From an uncultured Christensenellaceae bacterium (GTDB lineage Bacteria; Bacillota; Clostridia; Christensenellales; Borkfalkiaceae), in contig CAJULO010000001.1 in assembly GCA_910586945.1 (NCBI GenBank), positions 26,671 through 90,670 on the forward strand: DNA of 64,000 nt, given 5' to 3'. Made by a program: the position numbers and the translations under genes. Positions 34,683 through 42,738 of this stretch are shown here, piece after piece. The number at the start of each line of letters is the position of its first letter. The first letter of the stretch is position 1. A model generated the notes under the pieces. The model was not told the origin of the DNA. It saw only the letters and a program-made list of their open reading frames with translations, and ran no database searches.

Positions 34683-37600
34683 TCATTTTCTTTGATATTT
34701 GGATGATTGTCTTCAATATTAAAGTCATATAAATCTTCACTAGCAATTTCATCTTTACTTGGTAATACATCTGGTTTAGATAGATTTTCTGTATTTGTTG
34801 TTCTTACTTGTGCAGCTTTTTGTGATTTTTCTGTGTGCTTTTTAAAGAATGTTAATTTTATATTTTTAAAGAATTTACGCCATAATAATACAATTACTGC
34901 CACTAGTATAGTGATAATTAAAATAAGAGAAATCACTAAAAGGGGAATATTTCCTTGAAATTTACCAGATTTGGTTGTTGGTTTTGCTGTTACATCACTA
35001 CTTGCCACATTCTCTTCAAAGCTTTTAAAGTTTGCAATGGTTGTAATAGAATTTGTATTTTTAAATTGCATAAATGCAATTTGTTTTACGTATTTTGTTG
35101 GGTCATAACTAGAATATGGATTACCAGTTAAATTTGTATTTTTTGCATTATATGGAGCATAATATCCACTGTCATATAAAGAATAGTGCCAATACTGAAT
35201 TGAGTTACCATTTTCAGATATTGTAAAATCACCTTCACGATTGTTTATTTTTTTGATACAATCATCCTTATTACTTGCAGCAGCAATATATTTATTTTGG
35301 TATTCGTTTAATAAGTTGTTGTAGCTTTCTTCAGTTAGGTTGTCATATTTTACAGTTTCATAGATTACCCAATGCTGAGCATCTACTGCGGTACCATTGC
35401 CATCACGAGAACCTAAAAATACTTCTAAGCGATATTTTCTTTCTGTGCTACCAGTTGCAATAAAGAAATTTACATCTGTCCAATTTTTTTCTGTTTCAGC
35501 AGTGCCAGTAACTGTAGCCACAAGTTTATTATTAGAAGCAGTAACATTAGAGGTAGAAGCAGGCATTGAGCGTAAAGTTGCTTTTTCGAATGTCTCGCGT
35601 AAAATACTTCCATCATCAACAGCCGCACTGAAATCTTGTACATAGTCTTTATCTTTATTACTATTTGTGCGGGTATATTGTGGTTGTTGACCTCGTGTAC
35701 CTTTATAATAATAAATGATATTGCCACTTGCATCAACTAGATTATTTTCATTATATTCTGCATGCTTTTTATCTTTTTGCTTTTCATAATTTTTTAAGTT
35801 TGCATAGTAAATACTATTTCTAGAACTCGTTTTCCATAAACCATTTGGTTGTATATAAAAGAGAATTTGTGCTGTATTGTTGTCATACGAAGTTACAACA
35901 TTACCATTATTATCATATTTATAGTTTGCACCAAGTGTTGTTTCTAAAATATTTTTAGCATATTTATCTTGTTCTGTTTCTGTCATATCAATGAGATAGA
36001 TATAGGCTTGTGCATTATTTGCTAATAACAATCTAAGGTTTATTGCAAAGTATGAACTTGTTGTAAGTGTAGTCGATTTATTGGCAATATAACCATAGTT
36101 TTGTCCATAAATTAAGAGTGGAGATGTACTTGATAGAAGAGGATTATTAGATGTATTATTACTTTTCCAACTTGTAATTAGTGTAGAGAGTGTCGCTGCT
36201 GGACTATCTAACTTTACAGAAGTTTTATCTAAAATTCCTGTATTTGCATTTGCAGTTGAATTTGTTGTTGTGCCACCAACAAGGCCTGAACCACCTGAAG
36301 CTCCTACATAATTTGGTAGATATGGATTTACACCAGTTGCTTTTGCTTGTGCTAAAGGAGTTGTAATAGAGCAAAAAGTCCTATTGATATTGTGTTCTAC
36401 GCTTTTATTTTGTCTTTCAATAGAATCGTTAACTATTGCAAAATTTTTTTCTGCATTATATTTTGCCATGCGATGACTTGCTCTATTAAATCCAATATTA
36501 GAATTTGGTGTAGCTAGTTCTACTTCTTTACAATAATCATTTGCAGTATGCATATTATATTTTGCATCAGAACAGTTCAAGTCTACATTTGGACTAGCAA
36601 CAACTGCTGTACCTCTAGAAAAATCACCTAAATAAGTATTTTGTGTAAATGTAGTAAGTCCTACTTGTAATTCTATTGCAAATTTAGCGTCATTATCGGG
36701 ACTCGTATTTTTGACAAAAAATTGAACATATTGCCATTTTTCATCTGTGCTTTGTGTATTTTGCTCACCATAATGCACACCATAAATGTTATCCCGTCGA
36801 CCATTTTTATCGTCACTTATACTAACTGCATTGATTTTATCTGTCTGCAAGGTTATGCTTGATACAGTATTTTTAAAGTTAGTGTTTGTAGTATTTACTT
36901 GTACTAAATTTACAGTAGTGGATACTGTTGATTTTATCCACATTCCAACAATTGCCTTTTGATTCGCTTTTAGTATAAATTCGCCATTTGTTGTAGAAGG
37001 ATTTGCTCCATTAATAAAGTTATTTAAAGTTGTTGGTATCCCTGTGTTTCCAGTAAATCCATTGATTGCTGTTGTTATATCATGCTTATTATCTACAGTA
37101 ATTGAATTTGCAGTTGTAGATATAGGAGTTGCAGTATTTGTAGCTGTAGTAATACTAGGAGTATTGTTAATTTTAAAATAATCATTAAATGTACTATTTA
37201 TGTTATTTTTATTCCCTTGAGTTTGTGTTGCACTTCCTGTTGAAAGTGAAGCTTTCGTTGTATCTACTAAATCACAATTATAAACTACAGGCTTATTATT
37301 GAGAGTAGTTGCATCAACAACTGTATCCGCAGTTGTCTTTAAAGTATGTGTATTTTGTGTTGTTATTTCTGTAGAAAAAGTATCCTTCATTTTTTTTGCA
37401 AGGTCAACTTGATAGGTTACATTATCAAAAAATACATAGCCTTCTGCACGATTCAATGCACTATTAGAAATTTGTCTGCCAAGTCCTAAAGATAATATAA
37501 AAGATGTTTCAGCATATTCTGAAGATTGCAAATATAATATATAACTTGTCCAATTCGAAGTATCATTTGTGTTATCTTTTGTATTAATATTATTGAGAAC

Positions 37601-38515
37601 TATTGATTTTTGTACATTACCACCAATCGTGGGAGTAATTGTTATATTGGCACCATCTCCTGTATAAGATGATAGGGCGGTAAAGACATCTACACTCAAG
37701 CGTGCCATTGTGCCTGCTGGTAAAGTGATTGCTGTACTTGTATATTGGCTTGCTGTACCGTAGTCACTATCATCAGCATAATTGCTGAGCATTAGTATAG
37801 AATTTTTTTGATTTGTAAAACCATCAGCTGTCAATGAATTACTCTTTAATTGTTTTAAAATAGAATTAGTTTTTATCCATTGTATAAAATTGGTTACTGG
37901 TGTATAGTTATCAGCTGCCCAATAGCTACGCTTTTCAAGTTCTGATTTATCAAAATCTTTATTCTCAGTTAGCAATTTATTCTTGACATAGTCAGGCATT
38001 CCAGGAATGGATTGCCATGTTGTAATATCTGCAAAATAAAAAGGTTTTTTATCAGAATTGACATTCTTATACTCTAAATAATCTAAATATGCCCAAATAT
38101 ATCCAGTTTTCCAATCAAAATTATCTAGAAAATATTTTTGACGCTCTTGTCTTATTCTTTTGCTATCTACTGCCTTTTTAAAATTATCCCAATCTGCTTT
38201 TGTTGTAAATTCTTTTGCATTATCATTTACAATTATATTTCCACTGTTTGCAGTACTGCTTGGTGCACTTCCATTAGCACTTGAACTTATTTTGTAACTC
38301 CAATTGCTCGGTGTAGGTAAGACATTTTGCGTATTTATATTATCCGCATAGTCCAAATTAGCATTTGCAAAAGTTTGTGCATCAGCGAGTAATGTGCCAC
38401 GCAATTCCTCTTGCTTCTTACATGCCACAAGAAGTAAGCTTGCTAACAAAAAAAATGCTAGAACTACGCCTATTATTATATTTTTTAATATTGATTTTTT
38501 CTTTACTATAGACAT
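34679..38515 (-). CDS. Giant surface lipoprotein with C-terminal membrane anchor
   Basis: A 1278-residue protein of unknown function. The N-terminus has a basic start, a hydrophobic core and a lipobox ending LLVAC (Cys 32). Near residues 1190-1215 there is a second membrane helix (LLVISLILIITILVAVIVLLW), then a basic, then acidic tail of about 60 residues, so both ends should be at the membrane. The body is rich in Asn, Thr, Ser. At about 323, 588 and 1008 similar blocks recur (NWTSYILYLQSS, KWQYVQFFVKNT, NWTDVNFFIATG, each followed by a short LxLxLG-type strand), which look like galactose-binding/carbohydrate-binding beta-sandwich edges. Glycan binding is inferred. It is monocistronic with its own promoter. 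Confidence 0.65.
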   Translation of the reverse strand: MSIVKKKSILKNIIIGVVLAFFLLASLLLVACKKQEELRGTLLADAQTFANANLDYADNINTQNVLPTPSNWSYKISSSANGSAPSSTANSGNIIVNDNAKEFTTKADWDNFKKAVDSKRIRQERQKYFLDNFDWKTGYIWAYLDYLEYKNVNSDKKPFYFADITTWQSIPGMPDYVKNKLLTENKDFDKSELEKRSYWAADNYTPVTNFIQWIKTNSILKQLKSNSLTADGFTNQKNSILMLSNYADDSDYGTASQYTSTAITLPAGTMARLSVDVFTALSSYTGDGANITITPTIGGNVQKSIVLNNINTKDNTNDTSNWTSYILYLQSSEYAETSFILSLGLGRQISNSALNRAEGYVFFDNVTYQVDLAKKMKDTFSTEITTQNTHTLKTTADTVVDATTLNNKPVVYNCDLVDTTKASLSTGSATQTQGNKNNINSTFNDYFKINNTPSITTATNTATPISTTANSITVDNKHDITTAINGFTGNTGIPTTLNNFINGANPSTTNGEFILKANQKAIVGMWIKSTVSTTVNLVQVNTTNTNFKNTVSSITLQTDKINAVSISDDKNGRRDNIYGVHYGEQNTQSTDEKWQYVQFFVKNTSPDNDAKFAIELQVGLTTFTQNTYLGDFSRGTAVVASPNVDLNCSDAKYNMHTANDYCKEVELATPNSNIGFNRASHRMAKYNAEKNFAIVNDSIERQNKSVEHNINRTFCSITTPLAQAKATGVNPYLPNYVGASGGSGLVGGTTTNSTANANTGILDKTSVKLDSPAATLSTLITSWKSNNTSNNPLLSSTSPLLIYGQNYGYIANKSTTLTTSSYFAINLRLLLANNAQAYIYLIDMTETEQDKYAKNILETTLGANYKYDNNGNVVTSYDNNTAQILFYIQPNGLWKTSSRNSIYYANLKNYEKQKDKKHAEYNENNLVDASGNIIYYYKGTRGQQPQYTRTNSNKDKDYVQDFSAAVDDGSILRETFEKATLRSMPASTSNVTASNNKLVATVTGTAETEKNWTDVNFFIATGSTERKYRLEVFLGSRDGNGTAVDAQHWVIYETVKYDNLTEESYNNLLNEYQNKYIAAASNKDDCIKKINNREGDFTISENGNSIQYWHYSLYDSGYYAPYNAKNTNLTGNPYSSYDPTKYVKQIAFMQFKNTNSITTIANFKSFEENVASSDVTAKPTTKSGKFQGNIPLLVISLILIITILVAVIVLLWRKFFKNIKLTFFKKHTEKSQKAAQVRTTNTENLSKPDVLPSKDEIASEDLYDFNIEDNHPNIKENE

Positions 38516-38551
38516 AATTTTACCTAAAATTTTTATTTTTATCTAGCGAAT

Positions 38552-38580
38552 AATATACTATATTTTCCCAAAAAATGCAA
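38552..38580 (-). promoter_or_regulatory. Sigma-A promoter of the giant lipoprotein gene
   Basis: Minus strand TTGCAT (38580-38575), 17 bases, TATATT (38557-38552), about 37 bases before the ATG. Confidence 0.65.
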
Positions 38581-38702
38581 GCATATTCCCCTAAGTTCTC
38601 ATAATTTTTTTTGCGATGTTTATACTATGTATTGTAAGTAGATTAGCTTATAAAGATTGCTTTTTATTGTCGAATGTTGATAAAAAATAAGGAGTTTTTA
38701 TT

Positions 38703-39041
38703 GTGTGGATTATCATTGGTGTCTCAATTGGTTTTATAAATGGTTTTTTTGGCGGTGGAGGTGGTATGATAGCAGTGCCAATGCTATCTGGTGTTGCAAA
38801 ATTTTCGACACAAAAAGCACATGCAAATGCCATTTTAGTTATTTTACCCATCACTGTTATTAGTGCAATTGTCTATTTGCTACAAGGTAATTTTAAATGG
38901 GGCATTCATATTCCCGTTACTATAGGCAGTTGTATTGGTGGAGTCATTGGTGCAAAATTATTAAAGCGATTATCTGCTAAAAATATACAACTTATATTTA
39001 TATTTATGTTGATTCTAGTCGGTTTAAAAATGTTATTTTAG
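38703..39041 (+). CDS. Half-size TauE/SafE-family permease, first subunit
   Basis: A 112-residue membrane protein with about four helices. WIIIGVSIGFINGFFGGGGGMIAVPML is the N-terminal signature of TauE/SafE sulfite/organosulfonate exporters, with the glycine loop and the following Pro. A full TauE protein has two such repeats in about 250 residues; this gene encodes one. The start is GTG 38703 with AAGGAG 8 bases upstream. The next gene encodes a second half, so the two probably pair. Substrate unknown. Confidence 0.75.
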   Translation: MWIIIGVSIGFINGFFGGGGGMIAVPMLSGVAKFSTQKAHANAILVILPITVISAIVYLLQGNFKWGIHIPVTIGSCIGGVIGAKLLKRLSAKNIQLIFIFMLILVGLKMLF

Positions 39042-39104
39042 TGTGAAAAATAAATTTCTTATAATAGTTATTATAGTGGTTATAAGTGTTTATGGAGGAT
39101 AGTT

Positions 39105-39464
39105 ATGCTCTTTTTAAAATTTGTGGCTATAGGTGTTTGCGGTGGCATATTGGGAGGCATGGGTATGGGGGGCGGAACACTCACGATTCCATTGTTGCTT
39201 GCATGTGGAATGGGGCAACATATGGCACAATCTGTCAATTTATTTTCCTTTATTCCCACGGCAATTGTAGCACTATATTTGCACAATAAAAATCACTTGC
39301 TACAGGCAAAGGGAATGTCAAAAATTATTATACCAGCATTGCTAACGAGTCTTGTAGCAGCCTTTATAGCACATGCAGTAGCAGGACATGCTCTTGAAAA
39401 ATATTATGGTGTATTCTTGCTATTTTTAGCAGTGTTACAAATTATAGAATATTTAAAAAAATAA
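39105..39464 (+). CDS. Half-size TauE/SafE-family permease, second subunit
   Basis: A 119-residue membrane protein with about four helices. FVAIGVCGGILGGMGMGGGTLTIPLLL repeats the TauE glycine-loop motif, and GMGQHMAQSVNLFSFIPTAIVAL is the following helix pair. TATGGAGG lies 10 bases before the ATG. It is 63 bases after the first half, and the two sequences are related but not a frameshifted single gene: each has its own start, ribosome site and stop. A terminator follows. Confidence 0.75.
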   Translation: MLFLKFVAIGVCGGILGGMGMGGGTLTIPLLLACGMGQHMAQSVNLFSFIPTAIVALYLHNKNHLLQAKGMSKIIIPALLTSLVAAFIAHAVAGHALEKYYGVFLLFLAVLQIIEYLKK

Positions 39465-39509
39465 AAAAAGTGTTTAGGAAGCATTGCACCTCATAGACAC
39501 TTTTTTTAT
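39463..39509. terminator. Terminator between TauE pair and reverse-strand kinase gene
   Basis: AAAAAAAGTGTTTA ... TAGACACTTTTTTT, a stem of about 14 pairs with one G-T pair and a 17-base loop. It can act in both directions for the convergent genes. Confidence 0.75.
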
Positions 39510-39511
39510 AA

Positions 39512-40330
39512 TTATTCAATACAGATTTTTGTACATGCTATTTTTTCAGCAAGAACTTCTGCAATAGAGTATTTGCTATTAGCAATATAAATAGTTGTTC
39601 CTTGTATTGCAGCAGATTTGATATATTCTAATTTATGTCCAGCACCGTTCGCCCCTTTTCGAGATGAACCGATACAAAATTGTTTGTAATGTTCAATATT
39701 GTCTAATAATTCATAACAATTTTTACCGCTAATCTTTTGTATAAGCGTAGTTTTATCGGTATGGTCTAAATAGATACCATCTACACTAGTAAAAATAACG
39801 AGGTATTTTGCCTTTAATAGACAGGCAATTTGTGTAGCTGTTTCATCATTGTCCGCACATTCGTGCACCTCTTGATATTTTGCTAAAGTAGCAATTTCCA
39901 TTTTTCTATTTTCTACTGAAGAGATTGTATCATTGTAGTTGATAATAGGAATGGCATTTTGCATGGGGCAACGCAATAACAGATTTCTTAAATGTTGTCG
40001 TTTTGTAGTGTCATTGAGATGAAAATGTTCTAACAGAATTTGTCTTGTTGAATAGCATTCATCAATATATTCACGATATTTTGTCATTAAAATAGATTGT
40101 CCTTGCCCAGCATAATCATTTTTGCTTTCTTCGATATCTGGCAAAAAAACACCTGTTCTATTAAAATAATCAAGTTTACCAATTTCAACTGCACCACTTG
40201 TTACCCAAACATATCCTGGACGGAGTGCACTTGCTAATTTTTTTAGTTTATTCTCATCTATAGCGGTGCGTTGTTCATTTAAAAGTGCTATGGAACCAAC
40301 TTTACCTACCAATTCTATATCAAATTTCAT
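39512..40330 (-). CDS. Glutamate-5-kinase-like amino acid kinase
   Basis: A 272-residue amino-acid-kinase-fold protein. VWVTSGAVEIGKLDYF, GQGQSILMTKYREY, IPIINYNDTISSVEN, ADNDETATQIACLLKAKYLVIFTSVDGIYLD and GANGAGHKLEYIKSAAIQGTTIYIAN follow the ProB order. It lacks the PUA domain (allowed in the short class), and the usual N-terminal VKxGSS is replaced by ELVGKVGSIALL, while the GTGGMxTK motif is changed to GSSRKGANGAGHK. No proA is nearby, so another acid or phosphonate substrate is possible. ATG 40330 is chosen after AGGTGAAT; GTG 40336 is too close to the site. Confidence 0.65.
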   Translation of the reverse strand: MKFDIELVGKVGSIALLNEQRTAIDENKLKKLASALRPGYVWVTSGAVEIGKLDYFNRTGVFLPDIEESKNDYAGQGQSILMTKYREYIDECYSTRQILLEHFHLNDTTKRQHLRNLLLRCPMQNAIPIINYNDTISSVENRKMEIATLAKYQEVHECADNDETATQIACLLKAKYLVIFTSVDGIYLDHTDKTTLIQKISGKNCYELLDNIEHYKQFCIGSSRKGANGAGHKLEYIKSAAIQGTTIYIANSKYSIAEVLAEKIACTKICIE

Positions 40331-40363
40331 ATTCACCTATTGTGTATATTTCCTTTTAGTCGT

Positions 40364-40392
40364 ATTATACTATGATTGATATGAAAAATCAA
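40364..40392 (-). promoter_or_regulatory. Sigma-A promoter of the amino acid kinase gene
   Basis: Minus strand TTGATT (40392-40387), 17 bases, TATAAT (40369-40364). It overlaps the start of the divergent 40381 gene. Confidence 0.7.
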
Positions 40393-40821
40393 ATACTTTG
40401 TAAAAAAATATTTCTATCTATATTCTTTTTATGCATAATGTGCCTGTTACCGTTGTGTATAGGTGCATCAAATTTACCTAAAAATAATAATTATACCATT
40501 GCAAAATTTATAAAACCATATATAGGAGAGTATAGATGCAAAATGTTACAGTATGGGAGTGAAGATATATTGCAAGACTATTTAAAAATTTCAATTACAT
40601 TGCAAGAAGGTGGTAAGGGACTTTTAGTAGTTGTCCCAAAAAAGGGAAAAAAGCAGAGTACAAACTTGCAATACAATTACGACTATAGTACAAAACAAAT
40701 AGAATTTATTGTAGATGGAATAATAGAGAATAAACTCATTACATCACCAGTAGAAAATGGAGGTTTTAGTATTGTAAAAAATATTTGTAATAAAATTTTA
40801 TATTTAAAATTTTCTATGTAA
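40381..40821 (+). CDS. Small secreted protein of unknown function
   Basis: About 146 residues. A basic start and hydrophobic core (KIFLSIFFLCIMCLLPLCIGAS) form a signal peptide likely cut after GAS; two cysteines lie in the core and two in the mature part. The mature domain (about 115 residues, Lys/Tyr/Ile-rich, FIKPYIGEYRCKML, beta-rich end) has no family that I recognise. The start is ATG 40381 or ATG 40372; neither has a good ribosome site and no clear plus-strand promoter is visible, so expression is uncertain. A perfect 38-base palindrome follows. Confidence 0.5.
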   Translation: MKNQILCKKIFLSIFFLCIMCLLPLCIGASNLPKNNNYTIAKFIKPYIGEYRCKMLQYGSEDILQDYLKISITLQEGGKGLLVVVPKKGKKQSTNLQYNYDYSTKQIEFIVDGIIENKLITSPVENGGFSIVKNICNKILYLKFSM

Positions 40822-40834
40822 AATCATTATTTAA

Positions 40835-40872
40835 AATATAAACGGAGTACTTTAAAGTACTCCGTTTATATT
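40835..40872. terminator. 38-bp perfect palindrome between convergent genes
   Basis: AATATAAACGGAGTACTTT followed directly by its reverse complement, no unpaired centre. It lies between the small secreted protein and the globin gene. The T run is weak (GTTTATATT), so it may be a terminator for both or a binding site. Confidence 0.6.
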
Positions 40873-40932
40873 AAGTAGCGTAAAAAGTATATTTTATTTT
40901 ATAATGTATGATGAGTTGTACAAAATATAAGT

Positions 40933-41367
40933 TTATTGTTTTTTATAAATATTATCTTCTATATCAATAAATATTTTTGCAATAATTTCATATGCTTTTC
41001 CCCAAGCTTCAAGAAGTTCATCAGTAGCTAAATCTCCTAGTATAGTTTTCATTGCTTCTAAAAGAGTGTGACCAACAATAGGATATTGTTCTGGTAAAAC
41101 ATTTTTCTTTACGTGTGTTACTCCAATTTTTTCTATAGCTGGTAAAATTTTTTCAAGAGTATCAATATTTTCAGCTACGGCTAATATCGCACCAGCTAAA
41201 TTAGTAGGTTGTTGACCAGATTTTTGTTTTTCCATGTCAAACATTCCTTGAAGTTCTGGGTGATTGATAAATAACATTCTATAAAACTCTTTAGTAAGCT
41301 CTGTTCCGTTTTCCCTTAAAAAAGGCACTGTACTTTTGATAATATCAATTGTTTTTTGTTCTAACAT
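40933..41367 (-). CDS. Single-domain bacterial globin
   Basis: A 144-residue haem protein of the flavohaemoglobin-like family. Visible are the B10 Tyr in LTKEFYRMLFINHPEL, the CD region PELQGMFDMEKQKSGQQ with distal Gln, and the proximal F8 His in IGVTHVKKNVLPEQYPIVGHTLLEAM. No FAD/NAD reductase domain follows. Such globins bind O2 or NO and are often used for NO detoxification; that role here is inferred. AAGGAGC lies before the ATG. It is monocistronic. Confidence 0.85.
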   Translation of the reverse strand: MLEQKTIDIIKSTVPFLRENGTELTKEFYRMLFINHPELQGMFDMEKQKSGQQPTNLAGAILAVAENIDTLEKILPAIEKIGVTHVKKNVLPEQYPIVGHTLLEAMKTILGDLATDELLEAWGKAYEIIAKIFIDIEDNIYKKQ

Positions 41368-41570
41368 AAATTTGCTCCTTTTATTTAAATTTTTAGCATT
41401 ATAGTGTTGTGAATTTGGAATGAAATAGCCTAAAATTCATATGTGTAATCAATATAAGTTGAAATAGAACAATTGTCAATTGAAAGGAAATAAAAAAATA
41501 GATTGACTATAAATCCGATTTGAAAAGTAGAGTGTATGTATAGATGTATATATAAACTTGCAAAGATATA

Positions 41571-41599
41571 AAAAAACATCAAAATTGATGTTTTTTTTC
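41571..41599. terminator. Terminator of csaA
   Basis: AAAAAACATCA-AAAT-TGATGTTTTTT, a stem with A and T flanks, 12 bases beyond the csaA stop. It also caps plus-strand transcription, though no plus-strand gene lies just upstream. Confidence 0.75.
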
Positions 41600-41610
41600 A
41601 TAGTATTTAT

Positions 41611-41940
41611 TTAACCTAATTTATCTCCATTCATTACTTGTTGTGTAGGGGTTATAAGAACAACACCATTTTCGCTATATATACCTAAAACTAATACTTC
41701 TGACATAAAATCGGCAATTTGTCTTGGTGGAAAATTAACTATTGCCAAAATTTGTCTACCTATTAGCTGTTCAATAGTATAAAGATTTGTGATTTGTGCC
41801 GATGATTTTTTTATACCAATTTCAGAACCAAAGTCAATTTTGAGTTGATAAGCAGGCTTTTTTGCCTTTTCAAAGTTTTTTGCTTCTAATATAGTTCCAA
41901 CTCGAATATCTAATTTTAAAAAATCTTCAAATATAGCCAT
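41611..41940 (-). CDS. csaA: CsaA-type tRNA-binding domain protein
   Basis: A 109-residue EMAP/tRNA-binding OB-fold protein: FLKLDIRVGTILEAKNFEKAKKPAYQLKIDFGSEIGIKKSSAQIT, IGRQILAIVNFPPRQIADFMSEVLVLG, and the C-terminal VVLITP. The spacing is that of CsaA, described as an export-linked chaperone and tRNA-binding protein in Bacillus. TAGGAG lies 7 bases before the ATG. Confidence 0.88.
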   Translation of the reverse strand: MAIFEDFLKLDIRVGTILEAKNFEKAKKPAYQLKIDFGSEIGIKKSSAQITNLYTIEQLIGRQILAIVNFPPRQIADFMSEVLVLGIYSENGVVLITPTQQVMNGDKLG

Positions 41941-41960
41941 AAATTTCTCCTATTTTTTTC

Positions 41961-41989
41961 ATTTTAGTAAACTTTAAAAAGATTGTCAA
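41961..41989 (-). promoter_or_regulatory. Sigma-A promoter of csaA
   Basis: Minus strand TTGACA (41989-41984), 17 bases, TAAAAT (41966-41961), about 21 bases before the csaA ATG. Confidence 0.72.
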
Positions 41990-42163
41990 ATTTTAAAAGT
42001 CTTTAAGTTGCGTTTTTGTCTTTTCTTTTTTAGCACATCTTCTTAAAAGGAAGAATAAATAGAGTTCTTTTTTATTTTTTGCGTTATCGTAAAGTTATGT
42101 AATAAAAAAATAGATAGTTATTTTAAGGAAAATTAAAATAACTATCTAATATGCAATCAAGTC

Positions 42164-42248
42164 TGGTGGGAAGTAGTAGATTCGAACTACTGAAGTCGGA
42201 GACGTCAGATTTACAGTCTGATCCATTTGGCCACTCTGGAAACTTCCC
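42164..42248 (-). tRNA. tRNA-Tyr (anticodon GTA)
   Basis: The reverse complement folds to a class II tRNA with a long variable arm: acceptor GGGAAGT/ACTTCCC, anticodon loop ACTGTAAAT, T arm AGTAGTTCGAATCTACT, encoded CCA. Last gene of a five-tRNA set. Confidence 0.95.
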
Positions 42249-42258
42249 ATATATAAAG

Positions 42259-42334
42259 TGGAGCTGGTGATTGGACTCGAACCCACAACCTGCTGATTAC
42301 AAATCAGCTGCTCTGCCAATTGAGCTACACCAGC
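42259..42334 (-). tRNA. tRNA-Thr (anticodon TGT)
   Basis: Acceptor GCTGGTG/CACCAGC, D arm GCTCAATTGGCAGAGC, anticodon stem CTGAT with loop TTTGTAA, T arm GTGGGTTCGAGTCCAAT, CCA encoded. The T stem contains a mismatch. Confidence 0.95.
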
Positions 42335-42354
42335 GTATGCAAATAAATTTTTTT

Positions 42355-42430
42355 TGGTGCCTCGGGGCGGACTCGAACCACCGACACAGGGATTTTCAGT
42401 CCCTTGCTCTACCAACTGAACTACCGAGGC
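42355..42430 (-). tRNA. tRNA-Phe (anticodon GAA)
   Basis: Acceptor GCCTCGG/CCGAGGC, D arm GTTCAGTTGGTAGAGC, anticodon region GGGACTGAAAATCCC, T arm GGTGGTTCGAGTCCGCC, CCA encoded. Confidence 0.95.
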
Positions 42431-42499
42431 ATCTATGTATCTATATTTTAATATCTTGCTATATGCAAGAACAGATACATACTATTCAGTTTAAATATT

Positions 42500-42576
42500 T
42501 GGCGACCCGAAACGGGCTCGAACCGTCGACCTCCAGCGTGACAGGCTGGCGTTCTAACCAACTGAACTATCGGGCC
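42500..42576 (-). tRNA. tRNA-Asp (anticodon GTC)
   Basis: Acceptor GGCCCGA/TCGGGTC with a G-T pair, D arm GTTCAGTTGGTTAGAAC, anticodon region CCAGCCTGTCACGCTGG, T arm GACGGTTCGAGCCCGTT, encoded GCCA end. Confidence 0.93.
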
Positions 42577-42603
42577 AAATATAGTTATATACAAAAATAT
42601 GTT

Positions 42604-42680
42604 TGGTGGGCCTTCACGGACTCGAACCGCGGACCAATCGGTTATGAGCCGACCGCTCTAACCAACTGAGCTAAAGGCCC
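42604..42680 (-). tRNA. tRNA with CAT anticodon (Ile2 or elongator Met)
   Basis: Acceptor GGGCCTT/AAGGCCC, D arm GCTCAGTTGGTTAGAGC, anticodon loop CTCATAA, T arm GCGGTTCGAGTCCGT, CCA encoded. It is not initiator tRNA (no CGCGGGG start). The GGGCCTTTAGCTC body with CTCATAACCG resembles Firmicute tRNA-Ile2, whose C34 is changed to lysidine by TilS, more than elongator Met, but sequence alone does not settle it. First gene of the set. Confidence 0.9.
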
Positions 42681-42709
42681 TTTTTACATTTTTTGTTTCA
42701 ACTCTATTT

Positions 42710-42738
42710 AGAATACTATACATTTTTTCTTTTGTCAA
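42710..42738 (-). promoter_or_regulatory. Sigma-A promoter of the tRNA set
   Basis: Minus strand TTGACA (42738-42733), 17 bases, TATTCT (42715-42710), about 30 bases before the first tRNA. The five tRNAs lie 10-70 bases apart and are probably one transcript. Confidence 0.75.

Noticed and set aside
38648..38854. 68-residue reverse frame opposite the first TauE half
   Set aside because: Proline-rich antisense of the glycine-loop codons; a shadow.
38703..39464. Single TauE gene broken by a frameshift
   Set aside because: Each half has its own start, ribosome site, complete glycine-loop repeat and stop, with 63 bases between them; this looks like two genes.
40340..40371. Plus-strand promoter for the small secreted protein
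   Set aside because: TATACT at 40366-40371 has no -35 at proper spacing and would leave almost no leader; the same bases are better read as the reverse-strand promoter.
42271..42669. 132-residue frame with repeated DSNPQPADYKSAALP-type text, and an antisense companion at 42146-42415
   Set aside because: These are translations of the tRNA genes (a well-known false pattern), not proteins.
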